DNA of 64,000 bases from Gammaproteobacteria bacterium (GCA_030147845.1 JASBUN010000058.1:186001-250000), one strand, 5' to 3'. Positions 39,894 through 49,671 are shown, counted from the first letter of the stretch. A program made the numbers and translations. The notes: a model not told the origin generated them from the letters alone.

Positions 39894-40397
39894 TCAAACG
39901 CGATTCTCCCAAATCTCGTCGTCAATCGAACCTTCTTCGACCGTCCAAACCAATTGCGCAATGTTCTTAAAGCGCGCTACCGACATGGCGCCACGTTTAC
40001 TGCGTTTGCTGTCGCGCGCCTCCTCCATCACCGCCATCACATCTTCGCGCTGCGCCTCATAGATTTCGGTCGACTCAAACTCATCGTTCATCAGCACCAG
40101 GACAATGGCATCCCAGTCTTGCTCTGTCTTAAGCTGCCCGATACGCTGGCCGGACTTACGGTCACCGAACATAACCCGCGCCTTGATCTGGATACGTCTT
40201 CCCTCACGACGTCCACGGCCGACAGCGTCGTAGCCGCCTGGTTTAGGTTGGCACAGTTCCAAATCCAACAGCCGTGCGGCATCGTATTCGGCAATTTCGC
40301 CGCCGATACCGCTAAGCGTTTTGCCGGTTGTGCGACGATATTCGGCGGCAATTCGCCGCGCTTCGGCGATCAATCGGTCAACAGAATAAATCGACAA
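39894..40397 (-). CDS. Small PD-(D/E)XK nuclease-like protein
   Basis: Encodes 167 residues. The N-terminal helices (SVDRLIAEARRIAAEYRRTTG) lead into GEIAEYDAARLL with Glu34, GGYDAVG with Asp57 and RRIQIKAR with Gln70 and Lys72. This Glu...Asp...QxK spacing is that of the PD-(D/E)XK fold. The family is often annotated as DUF6998; no substrate is known to me. It sits alone between the helicase and the TPR gene. Confidence 0.7.
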   Translation of the reverse strand: MSIYSVDRLIAEARRIAAEYRRTTGKTLSGIGGEIAEYDAARLLDLELCQPKPGGYDAVGRGRREGRRIQIKARVMFGDRKSGQRIGQLKTEQDWDAIVLVLMNDEFESTEIYEAQREDVMAVMEEARDSKRSKRGAMSVARFKNIAQLVWTVEEGSIDDEIWENRV

Positions 40398-40493
40398 TGT
40401 CGAGACTCCGGAATCGCAGGCACATCCCGTGCATACGCAATATTACGGGATATAGGTCCTTATTCCCACGAATATTGAGGGTTTCGGCTCGAC

Positions 40494-41000
40494 TCAGCGC
40501 GAACCGGAACCTAGCTTCGCGGCACGTTGCTGCGCTCGACGGGCACCAGCCACATCGCCCTGATCGCGCCGCGCCTGCGCTATGATCTGCCAGTTGCGCG
40601 CTTGCAGAGGCGTGTCAGTGCCAGCCAGCGAATTGGACTTGAGCGCCAACGATTCGGCTTGAGCTGCTCTACCCTGACGCAGCCGGACATCCGCCAAGCG
40701 CTGCCACAATGTGGCATTGCGCGGTTCGATACGCAGCGCGCGTTCCAGCAGCGCGGCCGCCCGCGCCGGTTGCCCGGCGTCGTTTTGGCGCTGCGAATCC
40801 TGCAGCAGCGCCACCACCGCTGGACTCGCGGCCGGCGCCGGGGTGTTTTGCTGTGGCTCTGGCGCAGGCGCCACCGGCGCACCACCCGACTGGTACACAG
40901 GCGCACGGTTGGGTTCACCGCCGGTTGTCGCGCAGCCGGCCAAAAGCAGCGAACCCAGCACGGCCAGCATGGCACCGACTTGGGAAAACGTTAATCTCAC
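40494..41000 (-). CDS. TPR-containing lipoprotein
   Basis: Encodes 168 residues from GTG at 41000; GTGA overlaps the mrcB stop, so coupled. Signal with lipobox LGSLLLAGC. After a Pro/Ala linker come TPR-like helices (AAALLERALRIEPRNATLW, LADVRLRQGRAAQAESL). Such proteins accompany PBP1b genes in many Gammaproteobacteria and may modulate peptidoglycan synthesis, but the role here is inferred. Confidence 0.8.
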   Translation of the reverse strand: MRLTFSQVGAMLAVLGSLLLAGCATTGGEPNRAPVYQSGGAPVAPAPEPQQNTPAPAASPAVVALLQDSQRQNDAGQPARAAALLERALRIEPRNATLWQRLADVRLRQGRAAQAESLALKSNSLAGTDTPLQARNWQIIAQARRDQGDVAGARRAQQRAAKLGSGSR

Positions 41001-43327
41001 CTGAAAAGACGTTGTATCCAATTGAGTCCCTTTGACGTACATGGTGCGCCCGCAGCCGGCACCGAACCTTTGATGAATGGCAGCTGCACCGCGCCTTTAC
41101 ACCCTTGCTCGGTGGCGCGGCCGCTGGCCGGGTCTATCCATGCGTTAACTATATCACCCGGCGGGGTCAACTGCAGGGACGTCGGGCGAAGCAACTGCAT
41201 GACTCGTCCCCATATTCGCAATGCACCGGTACTGCCGGTAAGCTGCGACGACTGATTGTCATCGGTACCGACCCAAACCACGCCCAGCAGGTTGTCGGTG
41301 AAGCCGGCGAACCAACTATCGCGCAAATCGTCGGTGGTGCCGGTCTTACCTGCGACCGTGATGTCGGCCGGCAAGAAGGCGTGCACGTCCTTTCCTGTAC
41401 CTTCTTCGGTGACTTTCTCGAGGGCTGTATCGAGCAGATACACGCTGCTACCGCTGGCGACCTTTTTGACCGTGAGCGGATACCGTCCAAGTGGCTTACC
41501 ATCCGCATTCAATACCGCACGAATACTACGCAGTGGTGTCCGGAATCCGCCGCCGGCCAGCGTTTGATACATCTGCGCAACTTCCAGCGGCGACAGGGAT
41601 ACCGCGCCTAGCAGCATGGATGGATAGGGACTTATCTCTCTCGTGATTCCCAGTTTATGCAGTGTGTCGATGACATTTGGAATACCGAGTGTCATACCCA
41701 AACGCGCGGTCGGCACGTTTAAGGATTTCGCAAGCGCTTGGTACAACGGCACCTTGCCGCGGAAGGTCTTGTCATAATTGTGCGGCGCCCAGACCGAGCC
41801 ATCGGCATTGCGCACCTGGAAAGGCTCATCCTCGAGCAAGGTCGCGAGCGTGTAGCGCTGCGGCTGTGACAACGCCGTCAGGTACATGGCCGGTTTGATC
41901 AATGAACCGACCTGGCGCACGCCGTCGAGGGCGCGATTGAATCCGGCGAAGCGAGGATCGCGACCACCGACCACGGCCACGACTTCGCCACTTTCGATGC
42001 GCGTAAAAATCATTGCGCTCTGCAGCTTGTCACGCTTCATACGATGATCACGCTCGAGCTGACGCAGCTGCTGCACCAAACCACGCTCGGCGTCACGCTG
42101 AACGGTGGGGTCCAAAGTAGTAAAAATTTGCAAACCTTCGCTGGTCAAATCCTGTTCGCGGTAATCGCGCCGCAGTTGACGGCGCACCAAGTCCAGAAAT
42201 GCCGGATAGGGGCTAATGCCGCTGGGGGCATCGGCAGTGACACCGAGCGGTCGGCGCTTGGCGGCCTGCGCCTGCGCCGCGCTGATTACGCCCTGCCCGG
42301 CCATGACGTCGAGCACTAAGTTGCGGCGCGCCAATGCGCGCTTTGGATGACGCCGAGGATCATAGTAGGACGGGCCGCGAACAAGGCTGATCAACAGCGC
42401 CGAGCGGCTCAGGCCAAGCTCCTGCACCGGGCGCTGAAAGTAGAATTGGCTGGCTAAGCCTACGCCATGTATGGAACGCCGGCCGTCTTGCCCGAGATAG
42501 ACCTCGTTGAGATAGGCTTGCAGAATTTGCTGTTTGTCGTAGTGCAACTCGAGCAGCAACGCCATCGCGGCTTCGTTAGCCTTGCGCCAGAGCGTACGCT
42601 TGTTGCTGAGAAAATAATTCTTGATCAACTGCTGCGTCAGCGTACTGCCGCCCTGCACGGTGTGCCCGGCGCGAAGATTGGCCCACAGCGCCCGCGCAAT
42701 GGCGCGCGGATTGATGCCGTGATGGGAATAAAATTGGCGATCTTCGACCGCAATCAAACCCTTGATCAAAATCGGCGGCACGTCGCTGAGCTTGACCAGA
42801 ATCCTATCCTCATTGTGTGACGGATAGATACTGGCGATAAGCGCCGGATCAAAACGCAACAGAGACAAGTGTTTACCGCTACGTGCGTCTTCCAAGGTCG
42901 ATACCGCACCGGCGCCGATCCGCACACGGATATCATGCGACGGCTCCTTACCGTCCCAGAAGGTGAAGGCACGCGTGACAATATGATAAAGCTCACCAGT
43001 ACGACTATAACTGCCCGGCTCGGTCGCCGTACGCACCGGACGATAGCGCAACATTTTCAGTTCATGGTTGAGATCGCCAGTACGCAACGCCATGCCGGGG
43101 TATAGTTCCAACGGCCGCGCATACACACGCGCCGGAAGCTCCCAGCGTCGTCCTTCGAACTGGCTGCGGATGGTGTAATCCAGAAACACCACGTAGCCCG
43201 CCACTACGATCAGCAGTAACGGCAGACCGTACAGCAGCACGCGCCTGCGCAGCGGGTGCCGTTTGGGTTTTTTTCGCTTCGCGGAGCTGCCTTTGCTCGA
43301 AGGCTTACGGGCCGGGCGACGTGCCAT
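40997..43327 (-). CDS. mrcB: Penicillin-binding protein 1B
   Basis: Encodes 776 residues from the ATG at 43327. Short basic cytoplasmic tail, one helix (VLLYGLPLLLIVVAGYVVF), UB2H-like region, GT51 glycosyltransferase (AVEDRQFYSHHGINPRAI, GGSTLTQQLIKNYFL), and transpeptidase with SxxK in GSLIKPAMY, SLN in AKSLNVPTARLG and KTG in GKTGTTDD. It polymerises and crosslinks peptidoglycan in the periplasm. Confidence 0.96.
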   Translation of the reverse strand: MARRPARKPSSKGSSAKRKKPKRHPLRRRVLLYGLPLLLIVVAGYVVFLDYTIRSQFEGRRWELPARVYARPLELYPGMALRTGDLNHELKMLRYRPVRTATEPGSYSRTGELYHIVTRAFTFWDGKEPSHDIRVRIGAGAVSTLEDARSGKHLSLLRFDPALIASIYPSHNEDRILVKLSDVPPILIKGLIAVEDRQFYSHHGINPRAIARALWANLRAGHTVQGGSTLTQQLIKNYFLSNKRTLWRKANEAAMALLLELHYDKQQILQAYLNEVYLGQDGRRSIHGVGLASQFYFQRPVQELGLSRSALLISLVRGPSYYDPRRHPKRALARRNLVLDVMAGQGVISAAQAQAAKRRPLGVTADAPSGISPYPAFLDLVRRQLRRDYREQDLTSEGLQIFTTLDPTVQRDAERGLVQQLRQLERDHRMKRDKLQSAMIFTRIESGEVVAVVGGRDPRFAGFNRALDGVRQVGSLIKPAMYLTALSQPQRYTLATLLEDEPFQVRNADGSVWAPHNYDKTFRGKVPLYQALAKSLNVPTARLGMTLGIPNVIDTLHKLGITREISPYPSMLLGAVSLSPLEVAQMYQTLAGGGFRTPLRSIRAVLNADGKPLGRYPLTVKKVASGSSVYLLDTALEKVTEEGTGKDVHAFLPADITVAGKTGTTDDLRDSWFAGFTDNLLGVVWVGTDDNQSSQLTGSTGALRIWGRVMQLLRPTSLQLTPPGDIVNAWIDPASGRATEQGCKGAVQLPFIKGSVPAAGAPCTSKGLNWIQRLFR

Positions 43328-43352
43328 TAGTGTGCTGTCATAACGATTAGAG

Positions 43353-44132
43353 TCAGCGCTGTGCCGCGCCGCTGAATACTTTCCGAAGTAATTCGGTGGT
43401 CCGCGCCACCGGGTTTTCACGGATACGTTTTTCTTCATCGGAAATCATCAGGAACAAGCCGTCCAATGATTTCCCGGTTACGTACTGGTCGATATCGCCC
43501 ATATTATCGCCCACTAGCGAGCGTGCAAAACCAAGCTTATCGAGTATGCTCTTATAAGCGCTGGTAACGCCGGCGCTATCGGTCGCCTTGCTTACGATCG
43601 GCAGCATCTTGTCACGCAATTGCTGCTGTGTAGCATTACGGAAAAAACGCGTCGCAGCATCGTTTGGACCATTGAGTATGTCCATCGCGTCGCGGACGCT
43701 CAACTTACGCAACGCATCACGGAAAATCGGCCCTGCTTGCGCCACCGCCTTTTCCGCCGCATGGTTCATGGTGGCGACGAATTCGTCGGCATAGCGGGCC
43801 TGCCCGAGACTGCGCAAGGTTTTCTCCACTGTCTGCAGGGTCTTCGGCAGTGGAATGCGCACGCGTGCGTCGTTCAAAAATCCGTTCGGCCGCCCCAACT
43901 GATCCACCGCATTGCGCATACCTTTGGACAATGCCTGTTTCAGTCCATCAACAATTTCGGTCTGACTCAGGGTACCGCCAGCCGATGCCCTGCCGGCCGA
44001 CACACCGCTGCCCGAATCAGCGTTATCGCCGCCGCTGAGACCACGTAACCAATCGCGCACACCGGCAGACGACGGCGCAATCCCGACCGCGAATAGTAGC
44101 AAGACTGCTATACTCTGTTTGAGTGCCATCAT
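43353..44132 (-). CDS. DUF4197 family exported protein
   Basis: Encodes 259 residues. Signal peptide (QSIAVLLLFAVGIAPSSAG), a Gly/Ser linker, then helical DUF4197 with LSQTEIVDGLKQALSKGMRN, NDARVRIPLPKTL and ILNGPNDAATRFFRN. Function unknown; the family is common in proteobacteria. Divergent from the next gene by only 67 nt. Confidence 0.88.
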   Translation of the reverse strand: MMALKQSIAVLLLFAVGIAPSSAGVRDWLRGLSGGDNADSGSGVSAGRASAGGTLSQTEIVDGLKQALSKGMRNAVDQLGRPNGFLNDARVRIPLPKTLQTVEKTLRSLGQARYADEFVATMNHAAEKAVAQAGPIFRDALRKLSVRDAMDILNGPNDAATRFFRNATQQQLRDKMLPIVSKATDSAGVTSAYKSILDKLGFARSLVGDNMGDIDQYVTGKSLDGLFLMISDEEKRIRENPVARTTELLRKVFSGAAQR

Positions 44133-44199
44133 AATTAGACCCTATCCAGTGGCGTGCCCGTATCCGTATGGTTCAATGGTCATCGCAGTGGTGAAGCCC

Positions 44200-45747
44200 A
44201 TGGCCAATAATAGTCAGGTCACGCTCGTCCGGGCGCTGCAACAAGACCGAATATTCCCACACCCGTGCACGCGGCCGAAAGTAATCGAAACCCACATTTC
44301 ATGGGTTATGTTGTGCGAAGACTACGCTTATAAGATTAAAAAGGCACTCGATCTGGGCTTTTTGGATTTTTCCACTTTGGCCAAGCGTAAATACTATTGT
44401 GAGGAGGAAGTGCGCCTCAACCGGCGGCTTGCTGGCGACATTTACCTCGGTGTGGTGCATTTTACCGGAAGCTCGAGTCAACCGATACTCGGCGGCGAGG
44501 GAAAGCCCATTGAATATGCGGTAAAGATGCGCCGTTTCGCGCACAACGGGCTGCTCAGTGAGCTGGCCGACAGCGGCCATTTGAATGAAAAACAGATCAT
44601 GCGCATGGTCGAACAAATCAGTGCGTTTCATACGCGTATACCCGCGGCGCCGGCGCACAGTGAATGGGGTGAACCGGCACAAGTACATGCTCCTGTGGCA
44701 GAAAATTTCGCACAAATCGATTCGTATCTGAAAACTGCCGCCGATCGGACCATGCTCGACGGTTTGCGTACATGGAGCGAGCAGGAATTTCTACGCATCG
44801 AAGCGGCCCTGGCGCAACGCAAACAGGATGGATTCGTGCGCGAATGCCATGGCGATATGCATCTGGGCAACATGACGTGGCACCATGACGACCTGCTGAT
44901 CTTCGATGGCATTGAATTCGACCCGGCGCTGTATTGGATCGACGTCATGAGCGAAGTCGCATTTGTTTGCATGGATCTCGAAGATCATGGTGCCTTACCA
45001 ATGGCCTATCGCTTTCTGAACGGCTATCTCGATCGCAACGGCGACTACGATGGCGTAACGTTATTACGCTATTATTTGGTCTATCGGGCCATGGTGCGAG
45101 CCAAGGTAGCCGCTATTCGCCTCCAACAAAGCGACCAGCACGCCCAGTTGCAAACTCTGCGCAACTATATGCTACTGGCCTCGCGCTACATTCAGCCGCC
45201 GGTGCCGGTACTGATGCTCACGCACGGGCTATCCGGTAGCGGCAAATCCACTTTCAGCGCGCAACTCGCGCAGCAGTGGCCGGCCATACGGGTACGCTCG
45301 GATCGCGAGCGCCAACGTCTTTACCCCGATTCGACCCCGCCCGCCACCGGCCGCAGATACTCCGCGCAAGCCACGCGCGCAACCTATGCGCGACTCCTGC
45401 GCCTGGCCGACATTTTGCTGCGCGCCGGTTACAGCACGATCGTCGACGCTACCTTTCTACACGCCGAGCAGCGTCTGCCGTTCCGACAACTGGCCGCGGA
45501 CCTCGGTGTACCGATTAGAATATTGCATTTCGTCGCTGATCCCGATCGACTACGCGAACGTGTACGCCAACGGCAGCAACGCAGCGACGATATTTCCGAG
45601 GCCGGCCTAAATATTCTCGAGCGTCAAATCAGCGACTATCGCCCGCTCGATACCGATGAGACTGGCGAGGCGATTGTTGTCGATACCGAGCTACTCGATG
45701 GTAGTGATTCGATTCAGCCACTGGTATATGAATCGCTGCATCACTGA
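44200..45747 (+). CDS. Phosphotransferase-like/P-loop ATPase two-domain protein
   Basis: Encodes 515 residues. N-terminal half is an aminoglycoside phosphotransferase-like domain (CHGDMHLGNM near residue 216, and IFDGIEFDP); C-terminal half has Walker A GLSGSGKSTFSAQLA (near residue 345) like gluconate or zeta-toxin-type kinases. The family is named bifunctional aminoglycoside phosphotransferase/ATP-binding protein; it need not confer resistance. The start is uncertain: in-frame ATG at 44176 and GTGs at 44188 and 44191 also exist. The last 119 nt overlap the sortase gene on the other strand. Confidence 0.85.
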   Translation: MANNSQVTLVRALQQDRIFPHPCTRPKVIETHISWVMLCEDYAYKIKKALDLGFLDFSTLAKRKYYCEEEVRLNRRLAGDIYLGVVHFTGSSSQPILGGEGKPIEYAVKMRRFAHNGLLSELADSGHLNEKQIMRMVEQISAFHTRIPAAPAHSEWGEPAQVHAPVAENFAQIDSYLKTAADRTMLDGLRTWSEQEFLRIEAALAQRKQDGFVRECHGDMHLGNMTWHHDDLLIFDGIEFDPALYWIDVMSEVAFVCMDLEDHGALPMAYRFLNGYLDRNGDYDGVTLLRYYLVYRAMVRAKVAAIRLQQSDQHAQLQTLRNYMLLASRYIQPPVPVLMLTHGLSGSGKSTFSAQLAQQWPAIRVRSDRERQRLYPDSTPPATGRRYSAQATRATYARLLRLADILLRAGYSTIVDATFLHAEQRLPFRQLAADLGVPIRILHFVADPDRLRERVRQRQQRSDDISEAGLNILERQISDYRPLDTDETGEAIVVDTELLDGSDSIQPLVYESLHH

Positions 45748-46348
45748 ACATTCGCAACGGCGGACCGGTATCGGCTCGGGCGGTCACCAGATAGCGCAGC
45801 GATCCGCCAGGCAGCAGCGCGCCAAACGGGTAACACGTCACTAGTGTCAGCTCGGGTTGCGGTGGATACAGATCCAGCACCGCATTGCGGGCGTCGGCCA
45901 CGCGCGTGTCGACCACGCGATAGCGCCGCACGATGCCGTCCGGGCGCTGCACTTCCAGCACGTCGCCAAGCCGTAGCAGGCGCAGAAAGCTGAAGTGCGT
46001 ATCGCGATGTCCGCTGATGACGCTGTTACCCAAACTTCCCGGTAACACGGTTCCATCCAGATGCCCCGGTCCAAATGCCAGCGTGCGGCCACTGGCGCCA
46101 GCCAACACAATGACGTCGGCGCCCAGCCGTGGCGCACGTAAACGGGCCACTGGCCAAGTATCGGCCCATGGCCATGGCAGTGCCCGACGATCACCGCCAC
46201 ATGTCTCGCGCCATGCGCGCTCCAACAAGTATTGAGCCAACAATGCCTTGGCATGGATGTACACGCCGCCGCCCAACTGCCAGACGCCGGCCACCACTAG
46301 CAAAGCCACCAAGGCATGACGGCGTGCATGCCCCCATTGCCTAGACAC
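45629..46348 (-). CDS. Class GN sortase
   Basis: Encodes 239 residues from GTG at 46348, overlapping the target gene stop by 8 nt. One N-terminal helix anchors it in the inner membrane. Catalytic residues: His in SGHRDTHF, Cys in TLVTCYPFGAL, Arg in GGSLRYLV. Sortases cut LPXTG-like motifs and attach proteins; this class is dedicated to one target. After RYLVTARA there is an unusual tail of about 45 residues, coded opposite the end of the preceding convergent gene. Confidence 0.92.
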   Translation of the reverse strand: MSRQWGHARRHALVALLVVAGVWQLGGGVYIHAKALLAQYLLERAWRETCGGDRRALPWPWADTWPVARLRAPRLGADVIVLAGASGRTLAFGPGHLDGTVLPGSLGNSVISGHRDTHFSFLRLLRLGDVLEVQRPDGIVRRYRVVDTRVADARNAVLDLYPPQPELTLVTCYPFGALLPGGSLRYLVTARADTGPPLRMFSDAAIHIPVAESNHYHRVARYRQQSPRQSHRYRAGDSR

Positions 46349-48479
46349 GCCGGCGACGCCGACGATAGAGCCAGGCCGCTATTACCAACAGAAGCGTGCC
46401 GATGACAAACTTTAACTGCGCCGGCGTGGCGGTCTGTGGCAAGCCACCGAAGACCTTGCCGTAGCGCCACCCGTGCGCAAGATTGACCGGAACAGCGCGC
46501 TGATTCAGCGTTTGCCCCAAACCACGTGAGAGGGTGACGTCAATCGCCACCAAACTGGTATAGCGACTGACCAGATGGTGTGCCAAAGCGACGGCGGTAA
46601 CCGCCTTGCGCACCGCTCCAGCATCGGCACCATCGTGTAACGAATCCATGAGCGCGGCAATTTTATCGCGGGCCCACAAAACACCGATACCGGCGCCGAT
46701 ACGCCCATCGTCGAGCGGCAACTGTATGCGCCAGGCTTGTTCGCCCTGGCGTCCGCTCAGCGTCAGACCGGTCATGTCGTACGGTAACTTGGCGGTAAAT
46801 ACCACCGGCTCGCGCAAATACAGGTCCGGTAAACGCCGCGGCCAGACGGCAACCGAACTACCGTCGGCGCCATGCACTTCGAGCGACGACATCACCGGGC
46901 TCTCCAGCTTGCTGAACAAGCCTTGCATTTTGTCTCGTACCTCGCGCCGATCACCGATGTAGGTAAACGTCCCGCGACCGTATTGCGCGGCCTTATGCAT
47001 GAAGTAACTGTTTGGCGCGGAACCGATGCCGACGGTAAACAAGCGGCTACCACCTAATCGCCGGCGTATCAGATCGAACAGCTGCGCCTCGTTGCCGACG
47101 CTGCCGTCGGTAAGAAAAATCACCTGCCGCAACCGACCACTTTGCTCACTACCGTCCAGTGCCGCTTTCAGAGCGCCCGCCATTTCAGTGCCTCCGGTCG
47201 CATACAAGCGATCGACGTAGCGATGGGCGCTATCGATGTGCTCGGCGTCCGCCGGTTGCGCGTGTTGAAACAGCGCCTCGGTGACCGAATTGAATTGGAT
47301 GACATTGAAGCGGTCTTGGCGGTGCAGCCGATCCAGCGCCAGGTTGAGCGCATCCCGTGCTTGCCGAATCGACGGTCCACCCATCGAGCCTGACGTATCG
47401 ATGACGAAACTCACATCGCGCGGCAAGCGCTGCGCGCTGGACTGCGCCGCCGTCGGCGGCATGACCATGACCAATGCATAACGGTCATTGCCCTTACGCT
47501 CGGTAAACAACGCCGCTCGCGGGGCATGATCGGGGTCCGGTGACCAAACCAGTTCAAAGTCCCGGTTGGCGACGACATCACCGTCGGCCAGCGTCACCGC
47601 GGCCTTGCCTGCCTCGCCACGCTGAATATGCACTTGATGATAGCTACTGCGTAGTTTGGCCAAGGCGAAGCCGGCGTCCAGCTCGACGCGTAGCGATAGC
47701 AGGTTGAGCCGGCCGTGCCCAGGTGGCACGACCGGCGGCGTGATGCGCGACGCGTCCGGCACAATATCGGTATCTCGCGCCCAACCCGTGTTCCCAAAGT
47801 GCACCACATGCGCCGCCGTTGGCGGCACAACACCGGGGATGTAACGCGGTGACACCACCATCGGAAAGCGTAGATGAAATTCACCCTGGTCGTAGCGCAA
47901 CGTCTGCTGATATTCGATTTCGACGCTAACCTCTTCGCCCGGACCAATATTGGCTACCGACGCGGTAAAAATATTAGGCCGCTGCTGTTCCAGCAAAGCC
48001 GTCTTCTTGCCGGCACTGCGCGCCGCTATGTAGTTACGGCGTGCTTGCGACCGCTCCTGAACCTGCCCTTCGATCGTGCGTTCTCCGATGTGCATGCTCA
48101 GGTGATCGACGGCCGCGTTTTCCGGCAGCGGAAAAGCGTATACGCCTTCCACCCATTGCTTACTCGGATTACGAAAGCGCTGCACCAGTTTGGCCCGGAC
48201 CAACATGCCGCTGACACGCAGGTCAACGTCGGTTTTCAGGCGTGGCGCCAGCCGATAGCTCGAATGGGCGCCGTCGCCGAGCAACAAACTGCCACTGCGC
48301 ACATCATTCAAACGCTGTTCCGGTAGTTGCGTCAGATCAGCTGCCGCTTTGGCGGCCGGAGCGATCAGCAACACCAACAGCGCCAGCACGGTGGCGCTAA
48401 GCACACCAGCGCCGAGCCCCACGCCACAGCCACGCGCAAATTGACGCAATAATGCACCGCCGCCGGGTGGACTAGTCAT
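46341..48479 (-). CDS. Dedicated sortase target protein (VIT and vWA domains)
   Basis: Encodes 712 residues from the ATG at 48479. It has a membrane or signal segment (VLSATVLALLVLLIAPAAKA), a VIT domain (VSGMLVRAKLVQRFRNPSKQ, GVYAFPLPENAAVDHL), a vWA domain with an intact MIDAS (FVIDTSGSMGGPS), and a C-terminal sorting signal: LPQTA, hydrophobic helix (LKFVIGTLLLVIAAWLY) and a basic tail RRRRRRV. This is the family of the single substrate of the neighbouring sortase. Resembles the eukaryotic ITIH heavy chains in VIT-vWA order. Likely surface or envelope adhesion. Confidence 0.92.
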   Translation of the reverse strand: MTSPPGGGALLRQFARGCGVGLGAGVLSATVLALLVLLIAPAAKAAADLTQLPEQRLNDVRSGSLLLGDGAHSSYRLAPRLKTDVDLRVSGMLVRAKLVQRFRNPSKQWVEGVYAFPLPENAAVDHLSMHIGERTIEGQVQERSQARRNYIAARSAGKKTALLEQQRPNIFTASVANIGPGEEVSVEIEYQQTLRYDQGEFHLRFPMVVSPRYIPGVVPPTAAHVVHFGNTGWARDTDIVPDASRITPPVVPPGHGRLNLLSLRVELDAGFALAKLRSSYHQVHIQRGEAGKAAVTLADGDVVANRDFELVWSPDPDHAPRAALFTERKGNDRYALVMVMPPTAAQSSAQRLPRDVSFVIDTSGSMGGPSIRQARDALNLALDRLHRQDRFNVIQFNSVTEALFQHAQPADAEHIDSAHRYVDRLYATGGTEMAGALKAALDGSEQSGRLRQVIFLTDGSVGNEAQLFDLIRRRLGGSRLFTVGIGSAPNSYFMHKAAQYGRGTFTYIGDRREVRDKMQGLFSKLESPVMSSLEVHGADGSSVAVWPRRLPDLYLREPVVFTAKLPYDMTGLTLSGRQGEQAWRIQLPLDDGRIGAGIGVLWARDKIAALMDSLHDGADAGAVRKAVTAVALAHHLVSRYTSLVAIDVTLSRGLGQTLNQRAVPVNLAHGWRYGKVFGGLPQTATPAQLKFVIGTLLLVIAAWLYRRRRRRV

Positions 48480-48639
48480 GACGACGCACTCCGGTGAACT
48501 GCGCTCTCGGCGGCGATGACTTGCTATCGGGATCATCCGGCGTCGACTCGTCGTCAATATCCGGCGGAAGCGGATACTGCATGATGAATTCGGGCGCCCA
48601 ATACAGAAAATCTTCGGACTGCGGAATCAGTGTTTTCAT
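48472..48639 (-). CDS. Small ORF upstream of the sortase target gene
   Basis: Encodes 55 residues from the ATG at 48639 and overlaps the target gene start by 8 nt. It contains DFLYWAPEFIMQYPLPPDID and then an acidic, Pro/Ser-rich tail. No signal, membrane segment or known family. Its reading frame and overlap suggest translation coupled to the target gene. It could be a leader peptide, a chaperone-like partner, or non-coding. Confidence 0.45.
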   Translation of the reverse strand: MKTLIPQSEDFLYWAPEFIMQYPLPPDIDDESTPDDPDSKSSPPRAQFTGVRRHD

Positions 48640-48963
48640 TGCTCTACGCCCCAGTGGATTATGCGAACCCGTACCCCAGATTGCAGCATGTCGATCTCCG
48701 GACTCGTGGTTGACGCCGCGGGTGGTCCAGCGCGCCGTCCGTGGCAATCGGGTATTACCCGGGCTTCCCTGCCGGCGCCGGCTTTCGTTTACTGTCACGG
48801 TTCATTACAGCACCGCGAAATGCAGCAACGATTGCCTAAAACTGGAAATCTGGTGATCAATTGTGGCGAAATTATGGCAACCGCACCGACGCGGTGTGTG
48901 CCGTTTGGCTGTGATAGAGTATGTTGCTGCAGTCTGTCGAAAATGGGAGTGCGGAGAACGTAG
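48640..48963. other. Intergenic region between divergent sortase-target and pdsR units
   Basis: About 324 nt with no convincing gene. It must hold promoters for both the leftward sortase operon and the rightward pdsRS genes. A small inverted repeat CACCG (48884-48888) / CGGTG (48892-48896) lies about 70 nt upstream of pdsR. The upstream part lacks obvious features. Confidence 0.5.
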
Positions 48964-49671
48964 ATGGTCAAGACTGTGGCCGTAGTGGAAGATGAAGCCA
49001 CCCTACGCGAGAACTATGCCGATGCCTTACGCCTCCAAGGCTATCAGGTGCGCGGCTACGCCAATCGCAGCGAAGCGCTACAGGCGTTTGGTTCGCAGTT
49101 ACCCGATTTGGTATTACTCGACATCAGCCTTGAAGACGAAATCGACGGCGGTTTCGATTTGTGTCGTGAGTTACGTGCGCGCTCGTCACAACTGCCAATC
49201 ATCTTTCTCACGGCGCGCGACAGTGATTTGGATACCATCTCGGGGCTGCGCCTGGGTGCCGATGATTATCTAACCAAGAACGTCAGCTTGGCCCATCTCA
49301 ACGCCAGGGTTGCGGCGTTATTTCGACGCCAAGAAGCGCTGCTATCGCCGCAAGTCGAAGACAATGCGTTGCAAGTTGGCTCACTGAATGTTGATCTCAA
49401 CCGTTTACAAGTCCGTTGGCGGACGCTCGCAGTTGATCTCACATTGACCGAATTCTGGCTATTGCATTCACTCATTCGCTTTCCTGGACACGTGAAAAAT
49501 CGCGAGCAGCTGATGCGGGAAGCGAACGTGGTCGTCGATGACAGCACAATCACCTCCCATATCAAACGAATCCGGAAAAAATTTTTACTGGTCGACACAA
49601 GCTTCGATTCGATCGAAACGGTGTATGGCATGGGCTATCGGTGGGTGACGGACGGCGTCGAGGAGCCATAG
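48964..49671 (+). CDS. pdsR: Proteobacterial dedicated sortase system response regulator
   Basis: Encodes 235 residues. Receiver domain with acidic pocket (VVEDE), phosphoacceptor Asp53 in LVLLDISLEDE, and conserved Lys in DDYLTKN; then a winged helix (LTLTEFWLLHSLIRFPGHVK, DSTITSHIKRIRKKF). Sits beside the sortase-target pair and 6 nt before its kinase, matching the dedicated sortase system. Confidence 0.92.
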   Translation: MVKTVAVVEDEATLRENYADALRLQGYQVRGYANRSEALQAFGSQLPDLVLLDISLEDEIDGGFDLCRELRARSSQLPIIFLTARDSDLDTISGLRLGADDYLTKNVSLAHLNARVAALFRRQEALLSPQVEDNALQVGSLNVDLNRLQVRWRTLAVDLTLTEFWLLHSLIRFPGHVKNREQLMREANVVVDDSTITSHIKRIRKKFLLVDTSFDSIETVYGMGYRWVTDGVEEP

